Positions 17,914 to 27,632 of a stretch of 64,000 nt of DNA are shown in pieces. This DNA is from Acinetobacter piscicola (GTDB lineage Bacteria; Pseudomonadota; Gammaproteobacteria; Pseudomonadales; Moraxellaceae). The notes below the pieces were generated by a model. It did no database searches. It worked only from the letters and a program-made list of their open reading frames with translations, and had not been told where the DNA came from. Position numbers and translations under genes: made by a program. The stretch is taken from NCBI RefSeq assembly GCF_002233755.1, contig NZ_NIFO01000006.1, positions 124,001 to 188,000 on the forward strand. The letters are read 5' to 3'. Positions within the stretch are counted from its first letter, which is position 1. The number at the start of each line of letters is the position of its first letter.

Positions 17914-18636
17914 TTATTTAGTTTGAGCGAGCCCCAATTGCATCATTTTAGGAAAATCTGTAATCAAGCCATTGATACCCAAATCACGTAAATGTTGAGC
18001 GCGTTCAAGTGCATTAACCGTCCACACACTGACATTTAAATTGGCTTTTTGAGTGGCTTGAATGATTTCATCTGTTGCCAGTTGATTCATCCAACCGATT
18101 TGGCAGCATTTCAATGCTAAAGCCTGTTCAATGGCTTTTTCTCCAATATCATTTTCAATCAATAAGCCTTGTTTGAAACGACTGTTGTGTTGAAGAAGTG
18201 CTTGATGAATTTTCAAGTCAAAACTGGTGATGATCGCTGTATTTTCAAAACCTGTTAATTGTTTTTGTAATTCAATCACCAGTTTTTCAGCATATTGCGC
18301 TGTTTCAACTGCTTTAACTTCGACTTCAATATGTTCAAAATCATGCATTATTTTCAAACTTTGGCGTAGGGTCGGGGTGATTTGTTTTTCCCAATCCATC
18401 CAAATATTGGCTTGATTATAAGGTTCAAGTTCGGTGCTGCTTAAAGCATATAAGGCTTGGTCTATTGCTGTGGTTCTAAGGAAGTTGTCATCATGCATGA
18501 TAATGAGTTCATCATCTTTTAACTGTCGGACATCAAACTCAACTGCACGAATGCCTAAATCGTGGATATATTGAAATCCACGCAGTGTATTTTCAGGTGC
18601 TTCGCCACGTGCGCCACGATGTCCAATGATTCTCAT
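17914..18636 (-). CDS. glycerophosphodiester phosphodiesterase
   Basis: A 240-residue cytoplasmic GDPD of the UgpQ type that hydrolyses glycerophosphodiesters to glycerol-3-phosphate and an alcohol. The N-terminal IIGHRGARGEAPENTLRGF holds the catalytic His and the metal-binding Glu, and EFDVRQLKDDELIIMHDDN supplies the second Glu/Asp/His set. The C-terminal VSVWTVNALERAQHLRDLGI and GLITDFP are also typical. Length is normal and there is no signal peptide. Confidence 0.92.
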   Translation of the reverse strand: MRIIGHRGARGEAPENTLRGFQYIHDLGIRAVEFDVRQLKDDELIIMHDDNFLRTTAIDQALYALSSTELEPYNQANIWMDWEKQITPTLRQSLKIMHDFEHIEVEVKAVETAQYAEKLVIELQKQLTGFENTAIITSFDLKIHQALLQHNSRFKQGLLIENDIGEKAIEQALALKCCQIGWMNQLATDEIIQATQKANLNVSVWTVNALERAQHLRDLGINGLITDFPKMMQLGLAQTK

Positions 18637-18996
18637 ATTTCACTCAGCTTTTTGGGTCGTATTCATCTAATTTAAACGAGTTGTGATGAATTTAGAAATA
18701 AATTATAAAATTAAGATATTTAGAATTGGCTGTAAATTGTGTTGAAAAACTTATTGTTTTAGAAAAGCAAAAAACCACAGTTGGCTGGAATATCCTGAAT
18801 CACTTCAAAGCATTGTATTGAAATGTATTGAAGCCAGAACAAAACTAGACCAACGGTGGCTTATTATCCTCTACCGCAATAGTGTAGCGCAGTCGCTTTT
18901 TTATCTTGATCAAGCCGTTATTTTATAGATGATCAAATTCAGATTGTTTTTAAATCATGAGCATACTGTGATCAAGATTCATTCATAAAAACACGT
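18637..18996. other. non-coding gap between GDPD and cobalamin adenosyltransferase genes
   Basis: There is no convincing gene. A short minus-strand frame (about 18845-18895, RLRYTIAVEDNKPPLV) looks protein-like but is too short to assign. The rest is AT-rich with no clear hairpin terminator. Confidence 0.4.
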
Positions 18997-19575
18997 TTAA
19001 ATCGTTTCGTTGATGTTTTTTTGCCACAGAACCTCATTGCCACCTTCAGCACGTTGTAAAGCACGTGAAGCAACGAAGAACCAGTCGGATAAACGATTAA
19101 GAAGTTGTAAAGCCGTTGCTTGGATATTCTGATCTCGAGTGTTCACCGTCATTAGGCTGCGTTCTGCACGACGACAAACAGCACGTGCTTGATGCGCATA
19201 GCTACAAACCAATGTTCCTGAAGGTAAAATAAATTCTTTAAGCATTGGCAAATCTTCATTCATACGGTCAATGTCTTTTTCCAGAAACTCGACACAGACA
19301 GGCTGTAATAAGTTGTAGTTTGGAATACAAACCTCACCACCCAAATCGAAAAGCCAATGTTGAATTAAGCTCAGTGATTTATCCCATTCCGCTTTTTCTA
19401 CAATAGAACTTGCTGTAATTTGAGCTCGGAGTACACCAATAATTGCATTCAACTCATCGACATCACCCAATGCAGCAATACGAAGGTCATCTTTAGCGAC
19501 ACGTGAACCATCACCAAGTCCAGTCGTTCCCGAATCACCTGTACGGGTATAAATTTTACTTAAACGATGGCCCAT
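18997..19575 (-). CDS. cob(I)yrinic acid a,c-diamide adenosyltransferase (PduO type)
   Basis: A 192-residue ATP:corrinoid adenosyltransferase that makes adenosylcobalamin from reduced corrinoid. The ATP-binding N-terminus is IYTRTGDSGTTGLGDGSRVA followed by ALGDVDELNA, and the C-terminal RAVCRRAERSL and LNRLSDWFFVASR are also diagnostic of the PduO/MMAB fold. It lies downstream of a BtuB-like receptor under a cobalamin riboswitch, 116 bases after that gene's stop. Uptake and activation of B12 are thus linked. Confidence 0.93.
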   Translation of the reverse strand: MGHRLSKIYTRTGDSGTTGLGDGSRVAKDDLRIAALGDVDELNAIIGVLRAQITASSIVEKAEWDKSLSLIQHWLFDLGGEVCIPNYNLLQPVCVEFLEKDIDRMNEDLPMLKEFILPSGTLVCSYAHQARAVCRRAERSLMTVNTRDQNIQATALQLLNRLSDWFFVASRALQRAEGGNEVLWQKNINETI

Positions 19576-19691
19576 AATTGTTTCCTTGTATGAAAAATGA
19601 AAAAAAGGATAATGCCGGTCAAAACATTATCCATAAACTGCGCTGTTTTAAAATTTTTTTGAGTTAAGGGACTGCCAACAGCCCCTTTGTT

Positions 19692-21602
19692 TTAGTAACG
19701 GAACGTTACCCCAGCCGAAGCAAGACGACCGCCATTGATGTAATAGTAACCATTGCTATATGACGTTGTTTTATATTCAACATCTCCAATATTTTGAATA
19801 TTGGTGAATAGTTTTACGTTTGGATTGATATTCCAGAAAGCATTTACATCGACAGTGGCATAACCTGAAACTTTACTGTTTTTCGGTCTTGATTTAGCTG
19901 AAAGTGAGGTGCTGATGCCATAAACTTCGTTTTGGATACCAGTGGTCAAGGTTAAGCTTTGACGTGAACGACGTGGTAAGTCTTTATCCGTTTCTTTGTC
20001 TTTAGGTTGTACATAAGCATATGAAAGGTTAGTGAATAGCTCATCACTAGCCCAATCAAGATTAAACTCTCCGCCTGTAAATGTGGCTTTTTTCACATTG
20101 TACAAACGACCTTCATAAGTGATTGGATCAGTCACATAAGTGATTAGATCATCTACTTCATTGCGGTATGCAGAAAGCCCCATGCTGAGTGTATCTGTAA
20201 TCTTTTGGTCAAGACCAACTTCATAGGAAACACTTTCTTCTGGATTTAAGTCAGGATTTCCACCCCAGCTCAGTGCATAGAGGTCATTATTGGTTGGTGC
20301 ACGGAATGCTGTACCAATATTGGTATAAATGCTAGTCATCGGTAGAATTTGGTAACGTGCAGCAGCTTGTCCTACGGTATGTGTACCAAAAGTCTCGTGA
20401 TCTTCTACACGTAAGCCTAATTGCGTATGTAATTTGTCAGATTGGTATTGGTGCTGTACAAAATAACCTGTGCTATCAACATCTTTGTTATAGTCTACGC
20501 CGTAAAAACCACTGCCTGAAAGCACATCAGATTTAACATTCTTGGTTGCTACACCCGCTAAAATATTTTGCGTTGGTGTAAATTGCCACTTGCTATAAAG
20601 CTCTGCTTCTTTGGTGGTGTTATAGATTGCATCATGTGAATCATTTTGCTCTAAGTCATCTTTAAATTGTGACAAGCGCGCATTGATTGAAAGGCTATCG
20701 TTTACATTTACACGGCCTTTGACATTAATGATCTCATTCTTAAAATCTTGAGAGACATTTTTTAAACCAATCAAGTTCCAATTGGCATCATTGACACCAT
20801 CGACATAGGTTGAAGTGCCTTGGTTCTGTGAGTAATCTACAGATGCAGCATATTGTTCTTTTTCAACACCGAGTTTTGCACTAAAGCCTTTTTGGTCATA
20901 TGAACCTGTTTTCACATTGGCATCTTTAAAATCTGTTACTTGTGTACCATCTGATTCGAGTCTTTGGCCACGAACTTGTGCATATACACCGTTTTCAGCC
21001 AAATCAGCACCGACTACAGATTTGTAAGTATTGTGTTCACCTATCTCTCCAGTAACAAATGCACCCGTTTTTTCAGGTGTTTTTGAAATGAGTTGAACGA
21101 CGCCACCAATTGCATCTGTTCCGTATAGGACGGAAGCAGGGCCTTTTAGTACTTCAATTTGTTTAATATCTGTTGTATCAATAAATGCAAGTGATGCAGA
21201 ACCCGCAGAACCCGTATTCAAACGAACACCATCACGTAATACTAGAGTATGCGTTGAGTTTGTCCCACGAGTAAATATAGATGCAGCCTGCCCATAACCG
21301 CCGTATTGCATCATATCAATAGAAGCATCGCTCATGAGTAAATGCGGTAATTCAGCAATCGGTGATTGTTCTAAAATATGTGGTTCAATAATTGAAATAC
21401 GTGCAGGAACATTTTCAATTTTTTCTTCAGAACGCGTGGCTGTGACAACGATTGTGTCAAGTTGAGATCTTACTTCTGAATTGGAAGATGTAGTTTCGGC
21501 AAAACTAGTAGAAGATAGCCCCATCGCAATAGCGACAGCACCTACAAGTGTCGTAGGCTTAAAAGCTGAAAGTTTATAAAAACCAGACATGATATGCTCC
21601 AT
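19692..21602 (-). CDS. btuB: TonB-dependent vitamin B12 receptor (BtuB-like)
   Basis: This outer-membrane receptor has 636 residues. A signal peptide (SAFKPTTLVGAVAIAMGLSS) is followed by the TonB box LDTIVVTATR, then the plug domain (VLKGPASVLYGTDAIGGVVQ). A 22-strand barrel ends in LASAGVTFRY. A cobalamin riboswitch directly upstream makes cobalamin the likely substrate. The start at 21602 has GGGAG 7 bases before it; the ATG at 21590 also has GGAG. The longer open frame to 21662 runs into the riboswitch and is not real. Confidence 0.92.
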   Translation of the reverse strand: MEHIMSGFYKLSAFKPTTLVGAVAIAMGLSSTSFAETTSSNSEVRSQLDTIVVTATRSEEKIENVPARISIIEPHILEQSPIAELPHLLMSDASIDMMQYGGYGQAASIFTRGTNSTHTLVLRDGVRLNTGSAGSASLAFIDTTDIKQIEVLKGPASVLYGTDAIGGVVQLISKTPEKTGAFVTGEIGEHNTYKSVVGADLAENGVYAQVRGQRLESDGTQVTDFKDANVKTGSYDQKGFSAKLGVEKEQYAASVDYSQNQGTSTYVDGVNDANWNLIGLKNVSQDFKNEIINVKGRVNVNDSLSINARLSQFKDDLEQNDSHDAIYNTTKEAELYSKWQFTPTQNILAGVATKNVKSDVLSGSGFYGVDYNKDVDSTGYFVQHQYQSDKLHTQLGLRVEDHETFGTHTVGQAAARYQILPMTSIYTNIGTAFRAPTNNDLYALSWGGNPDLNPEESVSYEVGLDQKITDTLSMGLSAYRNEVDDLITYVTDPITYEGRLYNVKKATFTGGEFNLDWASDELFTNLSYAYVQPKDKETDKDLPRRSRQSLTLTTGIQNEVYGISTSLSAKSRPKNSKVSGYATVDVNAFWNINPNVKLFTNIQNIGDVEYKTTSYSNGYYYINGGRLASAGVTFRY

Positions 21603-21636
21603 ACATTCACTCCCCGTGAATGATTGAGTTAAAGGG

Positions 21637-21822
21637 CACAACAAGCAGGTATCCGGACTCAAATATAGAATCGATATCGATTCAAATTATTCCACCTTCC
21701 CACAAAAAGTTGCAGTGGTGTAAATCCTAAGATTTATAAAGAATAATTGTTCATTTTACCGTTGCGGGGGCAGTGTTGGATTTGCACCAACTTCCCTAAG
21801 CCTAAGCTAGACTCGTTGCATT
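21637..21822 (-). promoter_or_regulatory. cobalamin riboswitch
   Basis: On the minus strand the transcript carries the recognisable cobalamin-riboswitch core: GGGAAGTTGGTGCAAATCCA, then ACACTGCCCCCGCAACGGTA, CCACTGC, GGGAAGGTGGA, and the 3' block GTCCGGATACCTGCTTGTTG. It ends about 35 bases before the btuB start, so binding of B12 coenzyme should repress expression, as in known family members. The palindrome GAATCGATATCGATTC at 21670-21685 is the variable stem. Confidence 0.95.
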
Positions 21823-21969
21823 TGCGCGCAGTATAAAGACAGATTAGGAATTAAACAATGTTGAATAGAGAATCCTATTGAACTTTAACGCAAGTGAGCA
21901 AAATTGCATTACAATGATTCGCTCAAACCGATTTAGATTCGTGAATTACACTGAATTAGAGTGATGAAT

Positions 21970-22620
21970 ATGCGTACTCGTGCCAAAATCTGTGGAATTA
22001 CTCGTCCACAAGATATTCAAGCCGCTGTTGAAGCGGGTGCAGATGCAATTGGTCTAGTATTTTATGAACCAAGTCCACGCAATGTATCGATTGAATTGGC
22101 AAAACAATTGGCGCAACACATTCCACCGTATGTCAATATTGTCGGATTGTTTGTAAATGCTAGTCGTGAAGAGATCGCGCAGGTTTTAGAGCAAGTTCCT
22201 TTAGATATTCTTCAGTTTCATGGTGATGAAACGGCCGAACAGTGCCAACAGATTGCACAATATAATAAACGCCGTTGGTATAAAGCGATTCAAGTCAAAC
22301 CCGATTTAGACAATTTAGAAATCATTCAGACAATTCGGCAATATCAACAAGCAGGAGCAAGTGCTATGCTCTTAGACGCATGGCATCCTGAACTCAAAGG
22401 TGGAACTGGACACAGTTTTGACTGGTCACAATTTCCCAAACTGGATATTCCTTTGATTTTGGCAGGTGGTTTAAAACCTGAAAATATTGAAGAAGCGATA
22501 CAAACGACTCAAGCGTATGCGGTTGATGTCAGCGGAGGCGTAGAATCCGCAAAAGGTATTAAAGACCAACAACTCATTGAAAAATTTATGCAAGGAGTCC
22601 AACGTGGATCAGCAAAGTAA
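21970..22620 (+). CDS. trpF: phosphoribosylanthranilate isomerase
   Basis: A 216-residue TIM-barrel enzyme of tryptophan synthesis converting phosphoribosylanthranilate to CdRP. Diagnostic segments are [20 protein letters not shown] (catalytic Cys), [22 protein letters not shown] and [16 protein letters not shown]. The ATG at 21970 is preferred because GAG lies 8 bases upstream; GTG 21961 and ATG 21964 are alternatives. It overlaps trpB by 17 bases, implying coupled translation. Confidence 0.95.
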   Translation: MRTRAKICGITRPQDIQAAVEAGADAIGLVFYEPSPRNVSIELAKQLAQHIPPYVNIVGLFVNASREEIAQVLEQVPLDILQFHGDETAEQCQQIAQYNKRRWYKAIQVKPDLDNLEIIQTIRQYQQAGASAMLLDAWHPELKGGTGHSFDWSQFPKLDIPLILAGGLKPENIEEAIQTTQAYAVDVSGGVESAKGIKDQQLIEKFMQGVQRGSAK

Positions 22621-23857
22621 TCAACAAGATAATTTACAAGATCAAGTGATTGACTATACCCAATACCCAGATCAAAACGGGCATTTCGGTATCCATGGCG
22701 GACGTTTTGTGTCAGAAACTCTGATGGCTGCTTTAGAAGATTTAGAGAAACTCTATTTCCGTATGAAAGATGATGCTCAGTTTTTGGCAGAATTCGACCG
22801 TGATCTTGCCTACTATGTAGGTCGTCCGAGTCCTTTATATTATGCTGAGCGATGGTCAAGAGAGTTGGGTGGTGCGCAAATTTACTTAAAACGTGAGGAC
22901 TTGAATCATACAGGTTCGCACAAAGTGAATAACACTATTGGTCAAGCACTGCTTGCAAAGCTTTCTGGAAAAAAACGTATTATTGCTGAAACAGGTGCGG
23001 GGCAACATGGTGTTGCGACTGCAACAATCGCAGCGCGTTTAGGTCTTGAATGTGTTGTGTTCATGGGCGCAGAAGATGTGAAACGTCAAGCCATGAACGT
23101 GTATCGTATGCGTTTATTGGGTGCGACCGTTGTTCCAGTGGAAAGCGGTTCTAAAACATTGAAAGATGCCATGAACGAAGCGATGCGTGACTGGGTCACC
23201 AATGTGGATTCAACCTATTATGTGATTGGTACGGTTGCAGGACCACATCCGTATCCACAATTGGTTCGTGATTTCCAATCGATTATTGGTCGTGAAGCAC
23301 GTAAACAAATTCAGGAGCAAGCGGGTCGCTTACCTGATGCTTTGGTGGCATGTGTAGGCGGTGGTTCAAATGCAATGGGCTTGTTCTACCCATTCTTAAA
23401 TGACCAAGATGTCAAAATGTATGGTGTTGAAGCGGCAGGCTATGGTATTGAAACAGGTAAACATTCTGCTCCATTAAATGCAGGTCATGTTGGGGTTTTA
23501 CACGGTAACCGTACTTATTTGATGTCTGATGAGCAAGGTCAGATCATTGAAACGCATTCAATTTCAGCAGGTTTGGATTATCCAGGAGTGGGCCCTGAAC
23601 ATAGCTTCTTGAAAGATATGCATCGTGTTGAATATGTGCCGATTAATGACAATGAAGCTTTACAAGGTTTCCGTGATTTAACCCATATTGAAGGCATTAT
23701 TCCTGCATTAGAAAGTTCACATGCGATGGCTTATGTCACTAAACTTGCGCCAACCATGTCTAAGGATCAAATTATTATTGCGACGGTTTCAGGTCGTGGT
23801 GATAAGGATTTAATGACTGTGGCTCGTATTGATGGCGTGGAAATGGTTGAGATGTAA
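22604..23857 (+). CDS. trpB: tryptophan synthase beta subunit
   Basis: A 417-residue PLP enzyme joining indole and serine. The PLP lysine lies in [16 protein letters not shown] (Lys107), the glycine-rich phosphate loop in [10 protein letters not shown], and GRGDKD near the C-terminus binds the cofactor ring. The start is GTG at 22604 with AGGAG 7 bases upstream, inside the end of trpF. trpA does not follow: a repeat element and unrelated genes come next. Confidence 0.96.
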   Translation: MDQQSNQQDNLQDQVIDYTQYPDQNGHFGIHGGRFVSETLMAALEDLEKLYFRMKDDAQFLAEFDRDLAYYVGRPSPLYYAERWSRELGGAQIYLKREDLNHTGSHKVNNTIGQALLAKLSGKKRIIAETGAGQHGVATATIAARLGLECVVFMGAEDVKRQAMNVYRMRLLGATVVPVESGSKTLKDAMNEAMRDWVTNVDSTYYVIGTVAGPHPYPQLVRDFQSIIGREARKQIQEQAGRLPDALVACVGGGSNAMGLFYPFLNDQDVKMYGVEAAGYGIETGKHSAPLNAGHVGVLHGNRTYLMSDEQGQIIETHSISAGLDYPGVGPEHSFLKDMHRVEYVPINDNEALQGFRDLTHIEGIIPALESSHAMAYVTKLAPTMSKDQIIIATVSGRGDKDLMTVARIDGVEMVEM

Positions 23858-23910
23858 TTTTCTTTGGAGGGGTTTTAGGTTGATATTTTTGAATATCAAT
23901 ACACTTAAAT

Positions 23911-23975
23911 AAAAATCCCTCCCAGCCTCCCTTTAAAAAAGGGAGGAGACCTAGGGTTTAGAGGGAGAAGGGACG
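23911..23975. repeat. intergenic C-rich inverted-repeat element
   Basis: The arm AAATCCCTCCCAGCCTCCCT then TTAAAAAAGGGAGG is a hairpin like those at 13986 and 58919. GAGGGAGAAGGGACGCTCAA follows, which resembles the end of the copy at 9690. It may act as a terminator-like structure after trpB. Confidence 0.6.
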
Positions 23976-24084
23976 CTCAATATTAATTTTCGATCATTTT
24001 TGATTTTTCTAAGATATCTATTCCATCTAAATCTTTATTTAAAAAGATTTCTAATTAACAAGATTCAATTTATTGAGCTTAAAA

Positions 24085-24594
24085 ATGTCTAGTTTGTTTA
24101 TCGTTATGTTAGGTGGTCGTCATGCACGTGCCAATACTGAAGTTCACGATGTTGTCCTTGCGGTAGGGGATTCGCTTGAAGACATTTCTCCTCAACTCAA
24201 AAGTGCATGGTTTGGTGAGCAAAAAGGTCTGCATATCGATGCATGGGCAAAGTTGCAAGGTTTAACTTTTGAAAATAAAAACTATCAAATTCATTTTACA
24301 AATGCACAACCCAATCAAGCAGATCAAAAGCTTTGGCTAATCAATTTAGGCGGTTATGATGCACGTGAATTTGGCGAATTACATCGTTATGTTCTTGTTG
24401 TTGCACAGAATTCAATTGTTGCAAAGGAAAAGGGTAAACAGTATTTTGCAGCACACTGGCAAAAACAACATACCGATCAAGTTTTAGACGTGGATGACTG
24501 TATTGCCATTGACCATGTTTATGGGCGTTATGTGCAATTGGTTGAAGGAACTTTTGCTGAAGGCATTTGGGAAAATACCTATTTGCAAATTTAA
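24085..24594 (+). CDS. DUF1543 domain protein
   Basis: A 169-residue protein starting SSLFIVMLGGRHARANTEVH, with DVVLAVGDSLEDISPQLKSA and LWLINLGGYDAREFGELHRY. This arrangement is typical of the DUF1543 family, which has two copies of an alpha/beta unit. Its function is unknown. The ATG at 24085 is chosen over the TTG at 24073 because it begins at the conserved N-terminus and follows a GAG. Confidence 0.8.
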   Translation: MSSLFIVMLGGRHARANTEVHDVVLAVGDSLEDISPQLKSAWFGEQKGLHIDAWAKLQGLTFENKNYQIHFTNAQPNQADQKLWLINLGGYDAREFGELHRYVLVVAQNSIVAKEKGKQYFAAHWQKQHTDQVLDVDDCIAIDHVYGRYVQLVEGTFAEGIWENTYLQI

Positions 24595-24669
24595 AAAGCA
24601 ATAACAACACATTGGTTCGTCAATGTGCTGAAAGTAGATCAAAAAAAACTAAATTATGGACGATGACGA

Positions 24670-25212
24670 ATGAATGTTGAGTTTGTTGATGAAATTGCAT
24701 TAGATACAGCAACAAAATTACAAATTGCAGACTTAATGAAAGCGTGTTTTCCAGAAGAAGATTTTCATGATCGGCATTATTTTAAGCAATTGCCGCATTA
24801 TCGATTATTACTTAAAAATAAAAACCAACTGATTGGGCAGCTAGGTTTGGATTATCGTGTGATGACTTTAAATGATGAGCCGATCAATGTACTCGGCGTT
24901 ATCGATTTTGCAATCTTTCCACAGTATCAAAAACAAGGTATGGCAAGGCTGTTATTCAATGAACTTGATTATTTAGCACAGAAATTTCAAACAAATATCG
25001 ATTTTCTATTCCTCGTCGCTGATCAACATGATTTTTATCGAAAATTTGGTTTTGAATTAACCGCGCAACATGCACGATGGTTAGTCACAGAAGAACATAT
25101 TAACTATGGCATGAAAGAAGGTTTTTTTGATGATTGCTTGATGTATAAGCAAGTTGGCTCAAAACCATGGATTGAAAATGGAAAGCTGGATTTCATGGGG
25201 TATTGGTATTAA
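24670..25212 (+). CDS. GNAT-family N-acetyltransferase
   Basis: A 180-residue acetyltransferase. The acetyl-CoA binding loop is recognisable in VIDFAIFPQYQKQGMARLLF, with the Q-x-x-G-M/A pattern. VADQHDFYRKFGFEL is typical of the fourth motif. The substrate is not evident. It follows the DUF1543 gene by 75 bases in the same direction. Confidence 0.82.
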   Translation: MNVEFVDEIALDTATKLQIADLMKACFPEEDFHDRHYFKQLPHYRLLLKNKNQLIGQLGLDYRVMTLNDEPINVLGVIDFAIFPQYQKQGMARLLFNELDYLAQKFQTNIDFLFLVADQHDFYRKFGFELTAQHARWLVTEEHINYGMKEGFFDDCLMYKQVGSKPWIENGKLDFMGYWY

Positions 25213-25418
25213 ATGCTTATCACATAAAGATATAAGCAATGAATAAATACATCAATACACGAATAAAAGCAGCAATTCTGCTCAAAGTATTGTAAATTCA
25301 ATCGTTATATGACGCTTATCAATAAAACCGCTATTAAATATGTAAAAAACGCATTTCGTTGATAGATCAAATCTCGTTATATTGTGCATCGTTATAATTA
25401 AACTACTAGCTGTACGCC

Positions 25419-27062
25419 ATGTATTTATATACTGATTTCGATCAGCAACTGATCAATGAACGTGTTGCACAATTCCGTGATCAAACGGAACGTTATTTAG
25501 CAGGTAAACTTACCGAAGATGAGTATCGTCCTTTACGTCTACAAAACGGTTTATACGTACAACGTTATGCACCGATGTTACGTATTGCAGTGCCTTACGG
25601 TTTAATGAATTCAAACCAATTACGCAAAATTGCAGAATTGGCAAAAGAATTTGACCGTGGTTATGCACATGTATCAACACGTCAAAATATTCAGTTTAAC
25701 TGGCCAGCATTGGAAAATGTACCAGAGATGCTTGCCGAGTTGGCGACAGTGCAAATGCACGCCATTCAAACGTCAGGTAACTGTATTCGTAATACCACAA
25801 CTGACCAATATGCAGGTGTTGTTGCAGGTGAGATAGCAGACCCACGTCCTACATGTGAATTGATTCGTCAATGGTCAACCTTCCATCCTGAATTTGCATT
25901 TTTACCACGTAAATTCAAAATTGCAGTTTCTGCACTTGAAGAAACGGATCGCGCTGCGACTTCATTCCACGATATTGGCGTTTATATCGTTAAAAATGAA
26001 GCGGGTGAAATGGGTTATAAAATTAAAGTGGGTGGCGGTTTAGGTCGTACACCTGTAATTGGTAGTTTCATTCGTGATTTCTTACCACGTGAAGATCTGA
26101 TTGCTTATCTTGAAGCAGTTCTTCGTGTATATAACTTGCATGGTCGCCGTGATAATAAATACAAAGCACGTATTAAAATTTTAGTAAAAGCATTAACCCC
26201 TGCGGTTTTCGCTGAAAAAGTTGAAGCTGAGTTTGCACATACCATTCAGACTTTAAAAATTCAGCCTGAAATTTTGAAAAAATTGGATGAAGAATTCACA
26301 CCATTTGATTATCAAGATTTACCAGATGAAAACTTTGATGCTTTATTTGCAACGCATCCAAAGTTTAAACAGTGGTTTAACATCAACACCAATGCGCATA
26401 AAGTGAAAGGCTATCGTATTGTGACGATTTCACTCAAACGTGCAGGTATTGCACCAGGTGATATGTCTGTTGAAGAAATGAATTTGATTGCAGATCTTGC
26501 TGATCAATATACATTTGGTGAATTGCGTACCACGCATGAACAAAATATTTCATTAGTTGATGTTCCGCAAAAAGATTTATTTGCGTTGTGGCAAGTGCTT
26601 GAAAATAACAACATGGCACGTGCACATATTGGTTTTATTACCGATATTATTTGCTGCCCAGGCGGTGATTTCTGTTCTTTAGCAAATGCAAAATCAATTC
26701 CAATTTCAGAAGCGATCACACGTCGTTTTGATGATTTAGACACGGTTTATAATCTAGGTCATATCGATTTGAATATTTCAGGTTGTATGAATGCTTGTGG
26801 TCATCACCATGTTGGTAATATCGGTATTTTGGGTGTAGATAAAAAAGGCGCTGAATTCTACCAAATTACTTTAGGTGGAAATGCAGACCATGATGCTTCA
26901 ATTGGTGACATCTTGGGGCCTTCATTTGCAGCAGAAGTTGTTCCTGATGTGATTGATGAAATTTTAAATACTTACCTTGATTTACGTACTGAAGGCGAAG
27001 AATTTATCGAAACTTATCGCCGTGTGGGTATTCAACCATTTAAGGAGCGTGCATATGCTTAA
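25419..27062 (+). CDS. cysI: sulfite reductase hemoprotein (nitrite/sulfite reductase)
   Basis: A 547-residue siroheme/[4Fe-4S] enzyme reducing sulfite to sulfide in cysteine synthesis. It has the repeated ferredoxin-like half-domain TSGNCIRNTTTDQYAGVVAG. The cluster ligands are C413-x5-C419 (CCPGGDFC) and C456-x3-C460 (SGCMNACGHHHVGNIGILG). The next gene, DUF934, overlaps its end by 8 bases. This pair is commonly found in sulfate-assimilation loci. A nitrite substrate is the main alternative, but the DUF934 partner favours sulfite. Confidence 0.9.
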   Translation: MYLYTDFDQQLINERVAQFRDQTERYLAGKLTEDEYRPLRLQNGLYVQRYAPMLRIAVPYGLMNSNQLRKIAELAKEFDRGYAHVSTRQNIQFNWPALENVPEMLAELATVQMHAIQTSGNCIRNTTTDQYAGVVAGEIADPRPTCELIRQWSTFHPEFAFLPRKFKIAVSALEETDRAATSFHDIGVYIVKNEAGEMGYKIKVGGGLGRTPVIGSFIRDFLPREDLIAYLEAVLRVYNLHGRRDNKYKARIKILVKALTPAVFAEKVEAEFAHTIQTLKIQPEILKKLDEEFTPFDYQDLPDENFDALFATHPKFKQWFNINTNAHKVKGYRIVTISLKRAGIAPGDMSVEEMNLIADLADQYTFGELRTTHEQNISLVDVPQKDLFALWQVLENNNMARAHIGFITDIICCPGGDFCSLANAKSIPISEAITRRFDDLDTVYNLGHIDLNISGCMNACGHHHVGNIGILGVDKKGAEFYQITLGGNADHDASIGDILGPSFAAEVVPDVIDEILNTYLDLRTEGEEFIETYRRVGIQPFKERAYA

Positions 27063-27540
27063 TACAGCACTTCAAGTCCTCTCTAAAGATGGCGAAATTG
27101 CAGATAATACCTACCAAATGATGAGTGAAGAGGGTGTTTTGCCGCAAGGTGATGTGGTTTTATTGGTTGATCAATTAGATCAAATTGCCAATATTTCAGG
27201 TAAAAAAGCACTGTATATCACTGTTGATGCTTCACCTGAAGTCAATCAATTTCCACTTGACCAACTTGATGCAATCTTTATTGAGTTTGCAGGCTTTAAT
27301 GATGGTCGTGGTTATTCATTTGCAGCATTGTTACGCCGTCAGGGTTATCAAGGTGAACTTCGTGCGACAGGTGATATCTTTAAAGATGTTTTAAATTATT
27401 TAAAACGTTCAGGTTTTGACACTTTTGTGGTGAAAGAAGGTAAAGATATTATTGAAGCGGCTGCGGGTTTAAACGATTTTAAAAATCCATATCAAGCTTC
27501 GACTGGTGTTACTCAGGCACGTTATCAAACAGGTGCTTAA
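27055..27540 (+). CDS. DUF934 protein, sulfite-reductase partner
   Basis: A 161-residue protein of the DUF934 family, recognised by LDQLDAIFIEFAGFNDGRGY and SFAALLRRQGYQGELRATGD. It starts at an ATG with AAGGAG 7 bases upstream, overlapping the cysI stop, so translation is coupled. The family is nearly always beside sulfite reductase and is thought to help it, for example in electron delivery, but its biochemical role is not proven. Confidence 0.9.
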   Translation: MLNTALQVLSKDGEIADNTYQMMSEEGVLPQGDVVLLVDQLDQIANISGKKALYITVDASPEVNQFPLDQLDAIFIEFAGFNDGRGYSFAALLRRQGYQGELRATGDIFKDVLNYLKRSGFDTFVVKEGKDIIEAAAGLNDFKNPYQASTGVTQARYQTGA

Positions 27541-27553
27541 TTCTTTAAAGCAT

Positions 27554-27582
27554 AAAAAGCTGGACTTTGGTCCAGCTTTTTT
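27554..27582 (+). terminator. intrinsic terminator after cysI-DUF934
   Basis: AAAAAGCTGGA/TCCAGCTTTTTT forms a strong stem around CTTTGG with a T-run. Confidence 0.92.
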
Positions 27583-27632
27583 GTATTTATAATTAGAAAA
27601 TTCAATATTAATAAATATTTAAGTGAAGCGTT

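Noticed and set aside
18845..18895. Short minus-strand frame RLRYTIAVEDNKPPLV ending at TAG
   Set aside because: It looks like a protein tail but is too short to assign, with nothing recognisable upstream. It could be chance or an old gene remnant.
21603..21662. Longer N-terminus of the B12 receptor frame reaching 21662
   Set aside because: It overlaps the 3' end of the riboswitch and lacks a ribosome site. The signal peptide starts later.
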